43,705 nt of DNA from Aquificaceae bacterium (GTDB lineage: Bacteria; Aquificota; Aquificia; Aquificales; Aquificaceae). Location of the stretch: NCBI GenBank assembly GCA_025062075.1, contig JANXBA010000002.1, positions 1 through 43,705 of the forward strand, read 5' to 3'. The notes below the pieces were generated by a model. That model searched no databases. It was not told where the DNA came from and worked only from the letters and a program-made list of their open reading frames with translations. Below, piece after piece: positions 8,033 through 15,192 of this stretch (positions within the stretch are counted from its first letter, which is position 1; each line of letters begins with the position of its first letter). The position numbers and the translations under genes were made by a program.

Positions 8033-8102
8033 GCCGGGCGGGAATCGAACCCGCGACCCACGGATTAAAAGTCCGTTGCTCTGCCGACTGAGCTACCGGC
8101 TC
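8030..8102 (-). tRNA. tRNA-Lys (anticodon UUU)
   Basis: A complete cloverleaf of 73 nt reads on the minus strand: acceptor stem GAGCCGG/CCGGCTC, D arm GCTC/GAGC, anticodon arm ACGGA-CTTTTAA-TCCGT with anticodon TTT, variable GGGTC, and T arm GCGGG-TTCGATT-CCCGC, with discriminator A. CCA is not encoded, since TATGG follows the discriminator. The last three bases overlap the stop codon of the convergent CRP-like gene. A strong promoter lies immediately upstream. Confidence 0.97.
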
Positions 8103-8113
8103 TGAGACTTTTT

Positions 8114-8142
8114 ATTATACCTACGTGCAAAGGCTCAGTCAA
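8114..8142 (-). promoter_or_regulatory. Promoter of tRNA-Lys
   Basis: On the minus strand TTGACT (8142-8137), a 17-nt spacer and TATAAT (8119-8114) make the best sigma-70 match in the window, ending 11 nt before the mature tRNA 5' end. The -35 overlaps the last codon and stop of glmU. Confidence 0.8.
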
Positions 8143-9520
8143 GGAGCTTTTCTCTACCCTTGTCCTTGATAATTCTCAGCTTGGGTCTGGTTATTACCAA
8201 GTCCCCGTCCGGCACATCCTTGGTTATCACCGAACCGCCCGCCACGAAAGAGTAGCTTCCTATTTTTATCGGGGCTACCAGAAGGGAGTTGCTCCCGATG
8301 AAGGCACCTTTACCCACGGAGCTCTGGTGTTTTCTCTTGCCGTCAAAGTTGGCAAAGACTACGCCTGCTCCCACGTTTACCTCGTCCTCTATGGAGGCGT
8401 CTCCTATGTAGCTCAGATGCTTTGCCTTCACGTCTTTGCCGAGGGAGGACTTCTTTACTTCCACGAAGTTGCCCACGTGACTGTTCTTGCCTACGATGCT
8501 ACCCTCCCGCACGTGGGCAAAGGGGCCCACCACCGCCCCTGCTTTTATGAAGGAGTTTTTCACCACCGAGTAGGGCTCTATTATAGCACCATCTTCCACC
8601 GTGCCGTTTTCCACTATGCTCCCCTTACCTACCACCACACCTCTGCCAAGGCGCGTGCTCCCTCTTAGCATGGCGTTGGAAAACACCTCCACTTCACCTT
8701 CTAATACCACCTCTGGTTCAATCCACACGCTCTCCGGCTGGTGGATGGTGTTGCCCTTCTCCGCCCACTCCTGCAGTATTCTCAGTCTTATAAGGTTTTC
8801 CACCACCGCCATGTCCCAGCGCGTGTTGACGCCCAGTATCTCCGAAGAGTCTTCCGCCACGAAGCTTCTGACCTTGTAGCCTGTTTGGTGCATGAGCTGG
8901 AAGACCTCCGTCAGGTAAACCTCCCCCGTTTTTGGACTGGGCTTTACCTTGAAGAGGGCCTCCAGAAGGTGGGGGCAGTAGAAGAGGTATAGACCGCCGT
9001 TGACCTCTTTTATGAGCTTCTCCTCGGGTGTTGCCTCTTTTTCTTCTACCACTTTTACCACGTTGCCCTCTTGGTCCTTTACTATCCTGCCGTAGCCGGT
9101 GGGGTCAGGGAGCTGGGCGGAGAGCAAGAGGGCACTGAGCTTTATGCCTTCGTGCTCCTGCACCAAGTGAAGGTACTTTTGCATGTTTCTTATGGTGTGG
9201 GGCTTTATCAGGGGTGAGTCGCCGTTTACTACGAGCAGGTAATCTTGGTAGTCCCTCCAGAACTCTATGGCGGAAAGCACCGCATCGCCCGTCCCCCCCT
9301 TGGGATTGGACTGGTGAAAGTAGAGGTAGGCCTGACCGAAATAGTCCTTTATCTCCTCCGCCCTGTAGCCCACCACCAAGGCAGTCTCTAAAAAGTTTAC
9401 CTCCTTCAGAGCTCTCAGCACATACCAGAGCATGGGCTTGCCCAGTATGGGGTACATCACCTTGGACCTCTCGCTCCTGAAGCGCGTGCCCATACCCGCA
9501 GAAAGAACGAGAGCTCTCAT
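8135..9520 (-). CDS. glmU: Bifunctional GlmU (GlcNAc-1-P uridyltransferase / GlcN-1-P acetyltransferase)
   Basis: Makes UDP-N-acetylglucosamine for peptidoglycan and LPS. The N-terminal nucleotidyltransferase domain (about 1-225) starts LSAGMGTRFRSERSKVMYPILGKPM and shows VVNGDSPL. The C-terminal half is a left-handed beta-helix of hexapeptide repeats (about 245-440) with GAFIGSNS and FVAGGSVITKDV. Length 461 is normal. On the minus strand TAAAAT stands 6 nt before the ATG with no Shine-Dalgarno sequence. The tRNA-Lys promoter begins within its last codons. Confidence 0.96.
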   Translation of the reverse strand: MRALVLSAGMGTRFRSERSKVMYPILGKPMLWYVLRALKEVNFLETALVVGYRAEEIKDYFGQAYLYFHQSNPKGGTGDAVLSAIEFWRDYQDYLLVVNGDSPLIKPHTIRNMQKYLHLVQEHEGIKLSALLLSAQLPDPTGYGRIVKDQEGNVVKVVEEKEATPEEKLIKEVNGGLYLFYCPHLLEALFKVKPSPKTGEVYLTEVFQLMHQTGYKVRSFVAEDSSEILGVNTRWDMAVVENLIRLRILQEWAEKGNTIHQPESVWIEPEVVLEGEVEVFSNAMLRGSTRLGRGVVVGKGSIVENGTVEDGAIIEPYSVVKNSFIKAGAVVGPFAHVREGSIVGKNSHVGNFVEVKKSSLGKDVKAKHLSYIGDASIEDEVNVGAGVVFANFDGKRKHQSSVGKGAFIGSNSLLVAPIKIGSYSFVAGGSVITKDVPDGDLVITRPKLRIIKDKGREKLLD

Positions 9521-9526
9521 GAGTAT

Positions 9527-9532
9527 ATTTTA
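9527..9532 (-). promoter_or_regulatory. -10 hexamer TAAAAT, 6 nt before glmU
   Basis: Minus-strand TAAAAT followed by ATACTC and then ATG. It follows the window's short hexamer-to-start spacing and predicts a leaderless or nearly leaderless glmU mRNA. Confidence 0.45.
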
Positions 9533-9578
9533 GCATATGTCAGGTGAGAAACTCAGAGTAGGGGGAGTCCTGCAGTAA

Positions 9579-9831
9579 AAAGCCTTCCATATGAACCTAG
9601 AGATTCAGGTAGCTCCTTCAGTCTTCTCTAGTCATGACAAGGTGCGACAAAAACGCACTCGGAGAGCTCAGGACTCAGAGATTAACCTGAAGCTTTTAAG
9701 AAGCCTACGGCTAAGTGGACTGGGAAAGCCTTTTGGAAGGGATTGAGGACATGGCAAGGTCAGACCTCAAGGCATGCATCAGCTACCTTGCGGTAAATCT
9801 ACATAAGCACGTAGAAAAGAACAAGAGATAG
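9579..9831 (+). pseudogene. Candidate frameshifted remnant of a helical, basic protein, possibly a transposase C terminus
   Basis: One frame is open from 9579 to 9746 and includes EINLKLLRSLRLS. Another frame is open from 9715 to the TAG at 9829-9831 and includes WESLLEGIEDMARSDLKAC and ISYLAVNLHKHVEKNKR. Joined by one frameshift near 9712-9718 they give a continuous protein-like tail with amphipathic helices and a basic end. The style resembles the C termini of some transposases, but I cannot name a family. It may instead be a non-coding RNA locus that happens to read this way. Confidence 0.3.
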
Positions 9832-9935
9832 CAATGCTTTTATGTCTGTATGCTCGTATGAACTAAAGGCATGGTCTAATTGCCAAAGTAGGAACCCAGC
9901 CCTTATTCAGTTGCCGAGATGACTAAGACACCGGC

Positions 9936-9965
9936 ATTTTAACCTACGTGGGCATCCCTTGTCAA
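9936..9965 (-). promoter_or_regulatory. Candidate minus-strand promoter inside the orphan region
   Basis: TTGACA (9965-9960), an 18-nt spacer and TAAAAT (9941-9936) on the minus strand. No ORF follows for about 400 nt, so any transcript would be non-coding or the long leader of glmU. The -35 lies inside the dyad CCCTT-GTC-AAGGG. Confidence 0.4.
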
Positions 9966-10000
9966 GGGGTTGGCCAGCCACATCTGACCAAGGTAAAGAA

Positions 10001-11515
10001 TCACTTAAAACCACCGAGGGACTCGTCCAACCTCCTCCAGCCTTCTGTTTTCAAGAGCTCTTGAAGTTTACTGCCTTCCTTCACCCCGCCTAATATTACG
10101 TCACCGAAGACCGGCTCTCTCCAAAATTCCCCTGTCCTCCAAGACTCTTTGTAAACTCTGAAAACTTCGCCCGTTGAGGGGTCTCTTACGTAGGTCTGGT
10201 CGCTGAGCAAGTTTGCCCAGCTGTTTGCCATCCAGCTGTTGTATTCTCTGTTTTCCTTCTGTATTTTTGCAATCATACGGTTGAGCTCTCTGTTTTCTCT
10301 CTGGGATTCTTGCACCACTCTGAGGACCCACTCTGGATTCACCTCTTCCCCGGCGTATACTCCGTTTCCTATCTTCAGGAGCTCTTTCAGACTTTCCGCA
10401 CTGTCGCTCGTGGAGCTCAGAAGCTTTACGCTAAACTGACAAAACTCGCTCCTGTCCATCCAGCTACCGCTCACGCCGTAGCCACCTACTAAGTCGTAGA
10501 GCACCAGTCTGTGTGTCCCGTCGTCCGCCTTCAGCACGAGGGCACCGTGAAAGCTCAAAGGAGTGTAGTCTGGTACGGGAGGGATGCCAAACATGGAGGC
10601 CACTCTCCACGCATCCTTTTCCCTGTGTTCTCTCTCCACCACTCTCCAGCTCTGTCCAAAAGCTGCTCTGAAGACGGACAGGAGAAAGTTTTCTAATGCG
10701 TTCGGCGACTTTGCGCAGATGTAGTTAGGCTGTTGACTTGAAGCTCCGTTAACGGTCAGCAAAGACATCTGACTTAAACTCCCCATTATGTTGGATATGG
10801 TGGCCTGCACGCTAAGCGTGTCTTTTCTGATTGAGTTCTTCCCGCTGGTGATGTTGTACACGTAGTCCCGGAGTGTGCCCTCTTTTACGGTCCCTGCGGT
10901 TATGCTGTAGCCTTCTGGAACTGGGATTCTGCTCGCAGGCAGTCCCAAGGCTTGGTCGTATATCTGAACGTACTTCCAGTTTACTCTGCGGTTTGCAGGC
11001 AAAAATTCAATGCTCTGCAAGACTGAGCTGAGCTCTTTCTTCTCCTGCGGTTTTATGTCCTCTGGTATGAAGACAGACACGTCAAGCACCACCCTCTTGC
11101 CCGGCAGAAGAAGGCTAAGCCTGCTGTATCTTAGATTGGAAAACTCTGGTCTGACAAAGTTTAACTGCAAAACCTCGTACGGGTACCTCAACCCTTCTGA
11201 GTAGAAAACGTAGTAGTTAGGGTACTTTTTGTAGGAGTGATTGGTTTGACCAAGCGAGAGCCTTCTTGCCTCTTCCATCAACAGCCTTGCTCCCTTTGCT
11301 ACGTCTGTAGTAGGCAAGCCTCTTACAACTATGTGCACTCTTGCGTTGGATATTACCACACCGCCAGAGAGCCTTTTGTGAGACCATCCCTCCTGGTACT
11401 TGTAAGCCACTCCGTTGAGCCTGTCTTCTACCTGCTCTGGAAAGAGAATGCGTGCATAAGCCCACGCCGAGAGCAACACAAGAAAACACCACACGAGCGC
11501 ATATCTACGCATCAT
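10001..11515 (-). CDS. Secreted protein of unknown function
   Basis: The 504-residue product has an N-terminal signal-like hydrophobic segment (YALVWCFLVLLSAWAYA, about 4-20) and no later membrane helix, so it is probably periplasmic or outer-membrane associated. About residues 390-430 are rich in Gln, Arg, Glu and Asn (ENRELNRMIAKIQKENREY) and look helical. A tail with YVRDPSTGEVFRVYKESW follows. I recognise no catalytic motif. The start has AGGAGG upstream of ATGATG. It follows tonB on the same strand after about 28 bp, so it is probably co-transcribed and may act at the envelope. Confidence 0.7.
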   Translation of the reverse strand: MMRRYALVWCFLVLLSAWAYARILFPEQVEDRLNGVAYKYQEGWSHKRLSGGVVISNARVHIVVRGLPTTDVAKGARLLMEEARRLSLGQTNHSYKKYPNYYVFYSEGLRYPYEVLQLNFVRPEFSNLRYSRLSLLLPGKRVVLDVSVFIPEDIKPQEKKELSSVLQSIEFLPANRRVNWKYVQIYDQALGLPASRIPVPEGYSITAGTVKEGTLRDYVYNITSGKNSIRKDTLSVQATISNIMGSLSQMSLLTVNGASSQQPNYICAKSPNALENFLLSVFRAAFGQSWRVVEREHREKDAWRVASMFGIPPVPDYTPLSFHGALVLKADDGTHRLVLYDLVGGYGVSGSWMDRSEFCQFSVKLLSSTSDSAESLKELLKIGNGVYAGEEVNPEWVLRVVQESQRENRELNRMIAKIQKENREYNSWMANSWANLLSDQTYVRDPSTGEVFRVYKESWRTGEFWREPVFGDVILGGVKEGSKLQELLKTEGWRRLDESLGGFK

Positions 11516-11543
11516 GGCTAAATCCTCCTCTAATGTAGGTATT

Positions 11544-12266
11544 CTACTCTAGCTTGTAGGCCACCGGCAACTTTACCACCACTTCTACTGGAGGTTTTGG
11601 AAAAAGCCCTGCAACTCTTTTCACCGTTTCTACCGCATTCCTGTCTAAGAGCTCGTAGCCTGAACTCTCCGCTATCTTGACCTCTTTCAGAGTTCCGTCT
11701 TCCTTTATGTGGATGCTCAGCACGACCCTACCTTCCCATCCCATCCTGCGAGCAAGGGGTGGGTAGCTTATGCTCCTCTGGACTATGTGGGATATGACGG
11801 AGAGCTTCTCCCTTAAATAGGTCTCCCGCTGGAGCTCTGGGGAGGCCACCGGTGGTCTTTCTTCTGAAGCTCCCTCTCTAGGAGCTTGGGGCTCTGTAGC
11901 CCTTGTCCAGTTGTCTGGTCTCTCATCGTCTCCCGAGGACTGAAAGGGCGCACTTTGGATGCCCGGAGGAGAAGAGGGCAGAGGCCGGTTCTCCTCCGTT
12001 TCCCCTTCGTCGTAGAATGCTGTTTGTCCCTCTTTTGCCTGCACTCTCTGTCCTCCTTCTGACGGCGGAGCCTTCTGTGAGTCTTGTCCGACTTTTCTGT
12101 TAGGTGGTCTTGTATGCTCTTGTGAGTAGGTTTTCTGGATTTGGACGAAGCTCAGGTCCACTTCCACAGGTCTTGTATCGGACTCTTCTTGGAGTAAAGA
12201 CAGGAGGAGAAGGGCCGTGGCGTGAAGCACAAGAGAGAGAAAGTAGGCCTTGATGAAGCGGTTCAC
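11544..12266 (-). CDS. tonB: TonB-family energy transducer
   Basis: Couples the inner-membrane proton gradient to outer-membrane transport. The 240-residue protein has one N-terminal membrane helix (about 7-25), a long Pro/Glu/Ser-rich periplasmic linker (about 40-150) and a C-terminal TonB domain with YPPLARRMGWEGRVVLSIHI and DRNAVETVKR. The start is GTG at 12266, overlapping the stop of a 35-codon ORF by GTGA, which implies translational coupling. No exbB or exbD is adjacent. It sits at the end of a trpD-mqnA unit, and a secreted protein gene follows. Confidence 0.88.
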   Translation of the reverse strand: MNRFIKAYFLSLVLHATALLLLSLLQEESDTRPVEVDLSFVQIQKTYSQEHTRPPNRKVGQDSQKAPPSEGGQRVQAKEGQTAFYDEGETEENRPLPSSPPGIQSAPFQSSGDDERPDNWTRATEPQAPREGASEERPPVASPELQRETYLREKLSVISHIVQRSISYPPLARRMGWEGRVVLSIHIKEDGTLKEVKIAESSGYELLDRNAVETVKRVAGLFPKPPVEVVVKLPVAYKLE

Positions 12267-12370
12267 CTTTTTACCTCAAACCTTTCAAGGCCCTGCCTTT
12301 TGAACAGGTCCAGAGAGTCTGCGGTCGTGAGCACGACGACGCTTATGGAGCTAAAGCCTCTCTCTTCCAC
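12263..12370 (-). CDS. Candidate 35-residue microprotein coupled to tonB
   Basis: This ORF is below the track's size limit. It starts with GTG at 12370, has AGGAGG (12381-12376) 5 nt upstream, and ends with TGA overlapping the tonB GTG start (GTGA). The product begins MEERGFSSISVVVLTT and ends LERFEVKR. It has no signal peptide and one short hydrophobic strand (ISVVVL). Codon choice (ATA, AGG, CTC, GAG) matches its neighbours. The ORF lies 21 nt after mqnA, and the mqnA stop sits in the palindrome TAAATTTAAATTTA (12381-12394). Function unknown; it could be a leader ORF that controls tonB translation. Confidence 0.5.
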   Translation of the reverse strand: MEERGFSSISVVVLTTADSLDLFKRQGLERFEVKR

Positions 12371-12391
12371 CTCTTCCTCCTAAATTTAAAT

Positions 12392-13132
12392 TTAGCACCA
12401 CTCCTCGTGTAGCTCTTTCAGGGCTTCTGCGAAGGTCTCCAGAGACTGCAATGCCCTGCGGTCAAGCCCGTAGTCAAGGCAGGAGGTAAAGTACTCCTTG
12501 AGAAAGGGCTCTGGGTAGTCCCCCGCTCTTACTCTGCCCTCTTGCAGGTCTTCAAAAAAGGCCTTCTTTGACCTCTGGCACTGCTCGGAGATAAAGACCT
12601 CCAAGCCTTCCGGAGCATCCCTTCTAACCAAGAAGAGGGCAAAAACAAAAGGAAGGCCGTGCAGGCTGTGCCAGAGTTCTCCAAGGTCGTAGACGAAGGG
12701 CCATCTGGCCGAGAACTTCTCTCTTAGAGCCTCATCTCCTATGAGTAGCACGCCCTCCGCAAGGTCTCTGTCCTCTACTGTTTTTGGCTTGGAGTTGTAG
12801 AGCTTCCTGAACAGGTACAGGGCGAGCGCTCTTGAAGTGAGAGAGGCAGGGGTCAGGTAGAGGGTGCTGACTTGCCTCATGGGTTTGCGGGAGAAGATAA
12901 GCACGGAGCAGGCCTTTTTTAGACAGGACACGGAGACGCCCGGCGTCAGTCTGTAGCTCTGCGGGTTTTGGAGGTATTCCACCGACGAGACTATACCTGC
13001 CTGTATGGCTCCCTCCCTGAGCTGTTGGACCAGCTGGGCAGGGTGGCCCTCTACCAGCTCTACTTCGGTGGTGTCCCAGCGGTAAAAGAGGGGCACGGTG
13101 TTCAAATAGCTAACCTTGCCTATTCTTAGCAT
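12392..13132 (-). CDS. mqnA: MqnA, chorismate dehydratase of the futalosine menaquinone pathway
   Basis: Removes water from chorismate to give 3-enolpyruvoyl-benzoate, the first step of the futalosine route to naphthoquinones. The 246-residue protein has the solute-binding-like fold of the family, starting RIGKVSYLNTVPLFY, with VEGHPAQLVQQLREG, AGIVSSVEYLQ and VLLIGDEALR. Its ATG overlaps the trpD stop codon (TAATG), so both are probably translated from one mRNA. Both genes concern use of chorismate, which gives the pair a metabolic logic. Other mqn genes are not in the window. Confidence 0.92.
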   Translation of the reverse strand: MLRIGKVSYLNTVPLFYRWDTTEVELVEGHPAQLVQQLREGAIQAGIVSSVEYLQNPQSYRLTPGVSVSCLKKACSVLIFSRKPMRQVSTLYLTPASLTSRALALYLFRKLYNSKPKTVEDRDLAEGVLLIGDEALREKFSARWPFVYDLGELWHSLHGLPFVFALFLVRRDAPEGLEVFISEQCQRSKKAFFEDLQEGRVRAGDYPEPFLKEYFTSCLDYGLDRRALQSLETFAEALKELHEEWC

Positions 13133-14145
13133 TAAACCTTGTGGGAGAGCTCCACGAACAGCTGGAGCTTCTGGTAAGCCTTGCCTGAGCGGATGGACTC
13201 CTCCGCCGCCTCCAAGGCGGTCTTCCTGTCCTGAGTGAGCCCAGCGACCATAACGCCGAACATGGCGTTCAGCAAAACTGTGTAGTAGGCGGGGGAAACC
13301 TCACCCTTCAACACGGACAGCACCATTCTTGCGCTCTCCTCTACGGAGGACACCTTTATGGATTCTGCGGGGTAGATTTCGTAGCCCACCTCTCCAGGGT
13401 GGAAGTCGTAGAGCAGGACTTCGCCCTCTCTGAGCTCCCCAATACGCGTAGGGGCACTTATGGAGACCTCGTCCATGCCGTCCTTGCCGTGCACCACAAA
13501 GGCCCTTTTTATGCCCAAGCCCTTCAGGGCAAAGGCCACCTTGTCCACCAAACTCTCCGAGAAGACGCCCAAGAGCTGTCTTTTGGCGTCCGCAGGGTTG
13601 GAGAGAGGACCCACCAGATTGAAAAGAGAGCGAAGCCCTACTTCCCTTCTTGGACCTATGACCCGTTTCATGGCGGGATGGAAGAGGGGTGCGAACATAA
13701 AGCCTATGCCCACCTCCTCTATCATCCTGCCCACTTCCTGCGGGCCTAGGTCAATCTTTGCCCCCAGATGCTCCAAAAGGTCCGCACTACCGCTCTTGGA
13801 GGACACGGACCTGTTGCCGTGCTTTGCCACTTTTATGCCTGCCCCTGCTAGCACGAAGGCCACAGTAGTAGAGATGTTGAAAGTCCCAGACATGTCTCCG
13901 CCGGTGCCACACGTGTCCACCAGATTTTCTCTGTCTTCCACCTCCACGCGGGTTGCCTTCTCCCTGAAAAAGCTTGCGGCACCCTCTATCTCCTCGGGCG
14001 TTTCTCCCTTCATCTTGGTGCCCATGATAAAGGCACCTATCTGGGCCTCTGTGGCCCTGCCTTCCGCTATCTCTTCAAGAGCTTGGCGCACCTCCTGCCG
14101 GGAGAGGTTTTTAAACTCGGAGATTTTCCTCAAAAGCTCTCTCAT
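13132..14145 (-). CDS. trpD: Anthranilate phosphoribosyltransferase
   Basis: Transfers phosphoribose from PRPP to anthranilate in tryptophan synthesis. It has an N-terminal helical domain and shows LVDTCGTGGDMSGTFNIST (PRPP/anthranilate binding), KHGNRSVSSKSGSADLLE and VHGKDGMDE. The track starts at 14154 (MFAMRELL). The second ATG at 14145 gives the usual N terminus and stands 7 nt after minus-strand TAAAAT, matching the promoter pattern elsewhere, so I prefer it (337 residues). The stop overlaps the mqnA start. selD diverges from it with 39 bp between starts. Confidence 0.95.
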   Translation of the reverse strand: MRELLRKISEFKNLSRQEVRQALEEIAEGRATEAQIGAFIMGTKMKGETPEEIEGAASFFREKATRVEVEDRENLVDTCGTGGDMSGTFNISTTVAFVLAGAGIKVAKHGNRSVSSKSGSADLLEHLGAKIDLGPQEVGRMIEEVGIGFMFAPLFHPAMKRVIGPRREVGLRSLFNLVGPLSNPADAKRQLLGVFSESLVDKVAFALKGLGIKRAFVVHGKDGMDEVSISAPTRIGELREGEVLLYDFHPGEVGYEIYPAESIKVSSVEESARMVLSVLKGEVSPAYYTVLLNAMFGVMVAGLTQDRKTALEAAEESIRSGKAYQKLQLFVELSHKV

Positions 14146-14152
14146 GGCGAAC

Positions 14153-14158
14153 ATTTTA
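14153..14158 (-). promoter_or_regulatory. -10 hexamer TAAAAT, 7 nt before the trpD ATG at 14145
   Basis: Minus-strand TAAAAT, then GTTCGCC, then ATG. The hexamer overlaps the upstream ATG used by the ORF track, which argues that the inner ATG is the real start. Confidence 0.45.
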
Positions 14159-14171
14159 AACTGGCTTTGCC

Positions 14172-14177
14172 TATCAT
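14172..14177 (+). promoter_or_regulatory. -10-like hexamer TATCAT, 7 nt before the selD ATG
   Basis: TATCAT followed by ATAGGCT and ATG at 14185. It fits the short-spacing rule of the window, although the hexamer is not perfect. Confidence 0.35.
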
Positions 14178-14184
14178 ATAGGCT

Positions 14185-15192
14185 ATGGAGCTTCTTAAGT
14201 TTGTTAGGGCCTCGGGCTGAGCCAGCAAGCTGGGTCCGGGCGACCTAGAAAAGCTTGTGCAGGGGCTTGACTTGTACACGGACGGAAACACCCTGCTGGG
14301 TGTGGGAGACGATGCGGGCGTCTACCTTTACGGGGGAGAGGTCTTCGTCCACACGGTGGACTTTATAACTCCGGTCGTTAACGACCCTTACCTTTGGGGT
14401 GGTATTGCCGCCGTCAACTCGCTCAGCGACGTCTACGCCATGGGTTGCACGCCCCTTAGTGCCCTTGCGGTGGTAGGTTTTAACCAGTGCGACCTGGGTC
14501 TGGAGGTCTTCAGAGAGGTTATGCGAGGGTGTGCGGACAAGCTCAGGGAGGCCAAGGTGGTCCTGCTGGGAGGGCACACGGTGGAGGACAAGGAGCCCAA
14601 GTTCGGGCTTGCGGTCACGGGCGTGTGTCCACAGGGCAAGTATCTTACTCAGCAAGGTGCAAGGCCGGGAGAGCTCCTGGCCCTTACCAAACCAGTGGGC
14701 GTGGGCATACTCACCAAGGCCCTGAAAGAGGGAAAAATATCAGACCAGGACATGGGCAAGAGCGTGGAGTTCATGCTCAGGCTCAACGACGGGGCAAGCC
14801 AGCTCGCCCGAGAGTTTGCCAGTGCCTGCACGGACGTGACGGGCTTTGGACTGCTGGGACACGCCTACAACATAGCCCGCAAGTCCGGGGTGATGCTCTC
14901 CATAGAGTTCTCCCGGGTGCCTGCCTATCCACTGTCAGTCTCTCTGGTAAAAGAGGGCATATACCCAAAAGGTGCGGTAGACAACTACAACTACCTAAAG
15001 GAGGAGCTCCAGAGCGAGGGCTTGGAGTGGTGGCAACTCCTCCTCCTTTCGGACCCGGTCACCTCTGGCGGTCTTCTCTTCACCTTCCCGCAGGAGAGAG
15101 CTCCTCTCTTGCAAAGGAGAGCCCAAGAGCTGGGAGTGGAGGTGTGGATAGTGGGGCAAGTAGAAGAAGGGCGCGGGCTTCGGGTCTATTAG
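14185..15192 (+). CDS. selD: Selenide, water dikinase (SelD) with selenocysteine encoded by in-frame UGA
   Basis: Makes selenophosphate from selenide and ATP for selenocysteine and selenouridine synthesis. The track begins at 14257, but the same frame extends upstream through TGA at 14218-14220 to ATG at 14185. Read with U at codon 12, the N terminus is MELLKFVRASGUASKLGPGD, matching the family's Sec/Cys site followed by a Lys (compare GCGCK in E. coli). SelD proteins with Sec here are established knowledge, including in Aquifex. The rest shows GVGDDAGVY, the substrate-binding core TVDFITPVVNDPYLWG, and TDVTGFGLLGHAYN. The total is 335 residues. A SECIS-like hairpin follows the UGA. The 3' end overlaps leuA by 4 bp. 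Confidence 0.93.
14226..14257 (+). promoter_or_regulatory. SECIS-like stem-loop downstream of the selD UGA
   Basis: CAAGC/GCTTG forms a lower helix and TGGGT/ACCTA an upper helix with one G-U pair. A bulge sits on the 3' side and a 7-nt apical loop CCGGGCG begins about 16 nt after the UGA. This distance suits bacterial SECIS elements, which lie within the coding sequence and bind SelB. Confidence 0.65.

Larger units (their letters stand above)
9537..10000. other. 464-bp stretch without an intact gene
   Basis: This is the only gap over 300 bp in the window. No ORF above the track's cut-off exists on either strand. It holds a likely frameshifted protein remnant on the plus strand (separate entry) and a TTGACA/TAAAAT promoter-like pair on the minus strand. 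It also holds short hairpins, such as GTGCG-ACAAAAA-CGCAC (9643-9659) and TACC-GCAA-GGTA (minus strand, near 9783-9795). No rRNA, tRNA, tmRNA or CRISPR pattern was recognised. Confidence 0.6.

Noticed and set aside
9537-10000. RNase P RNA or tmRNA gene in the orphan region
   Set aside because: None of the conserved RNase P or tmRNA core sequences was found on either strand, and RNase P RNA is not expected in this lineage.
13460-14248. 262-residue plus-strand ORF opposite trpD
   Set aside because: Antisense shadow rich in Pro and Ser; it would overlap the selD start and the divergent promoters.
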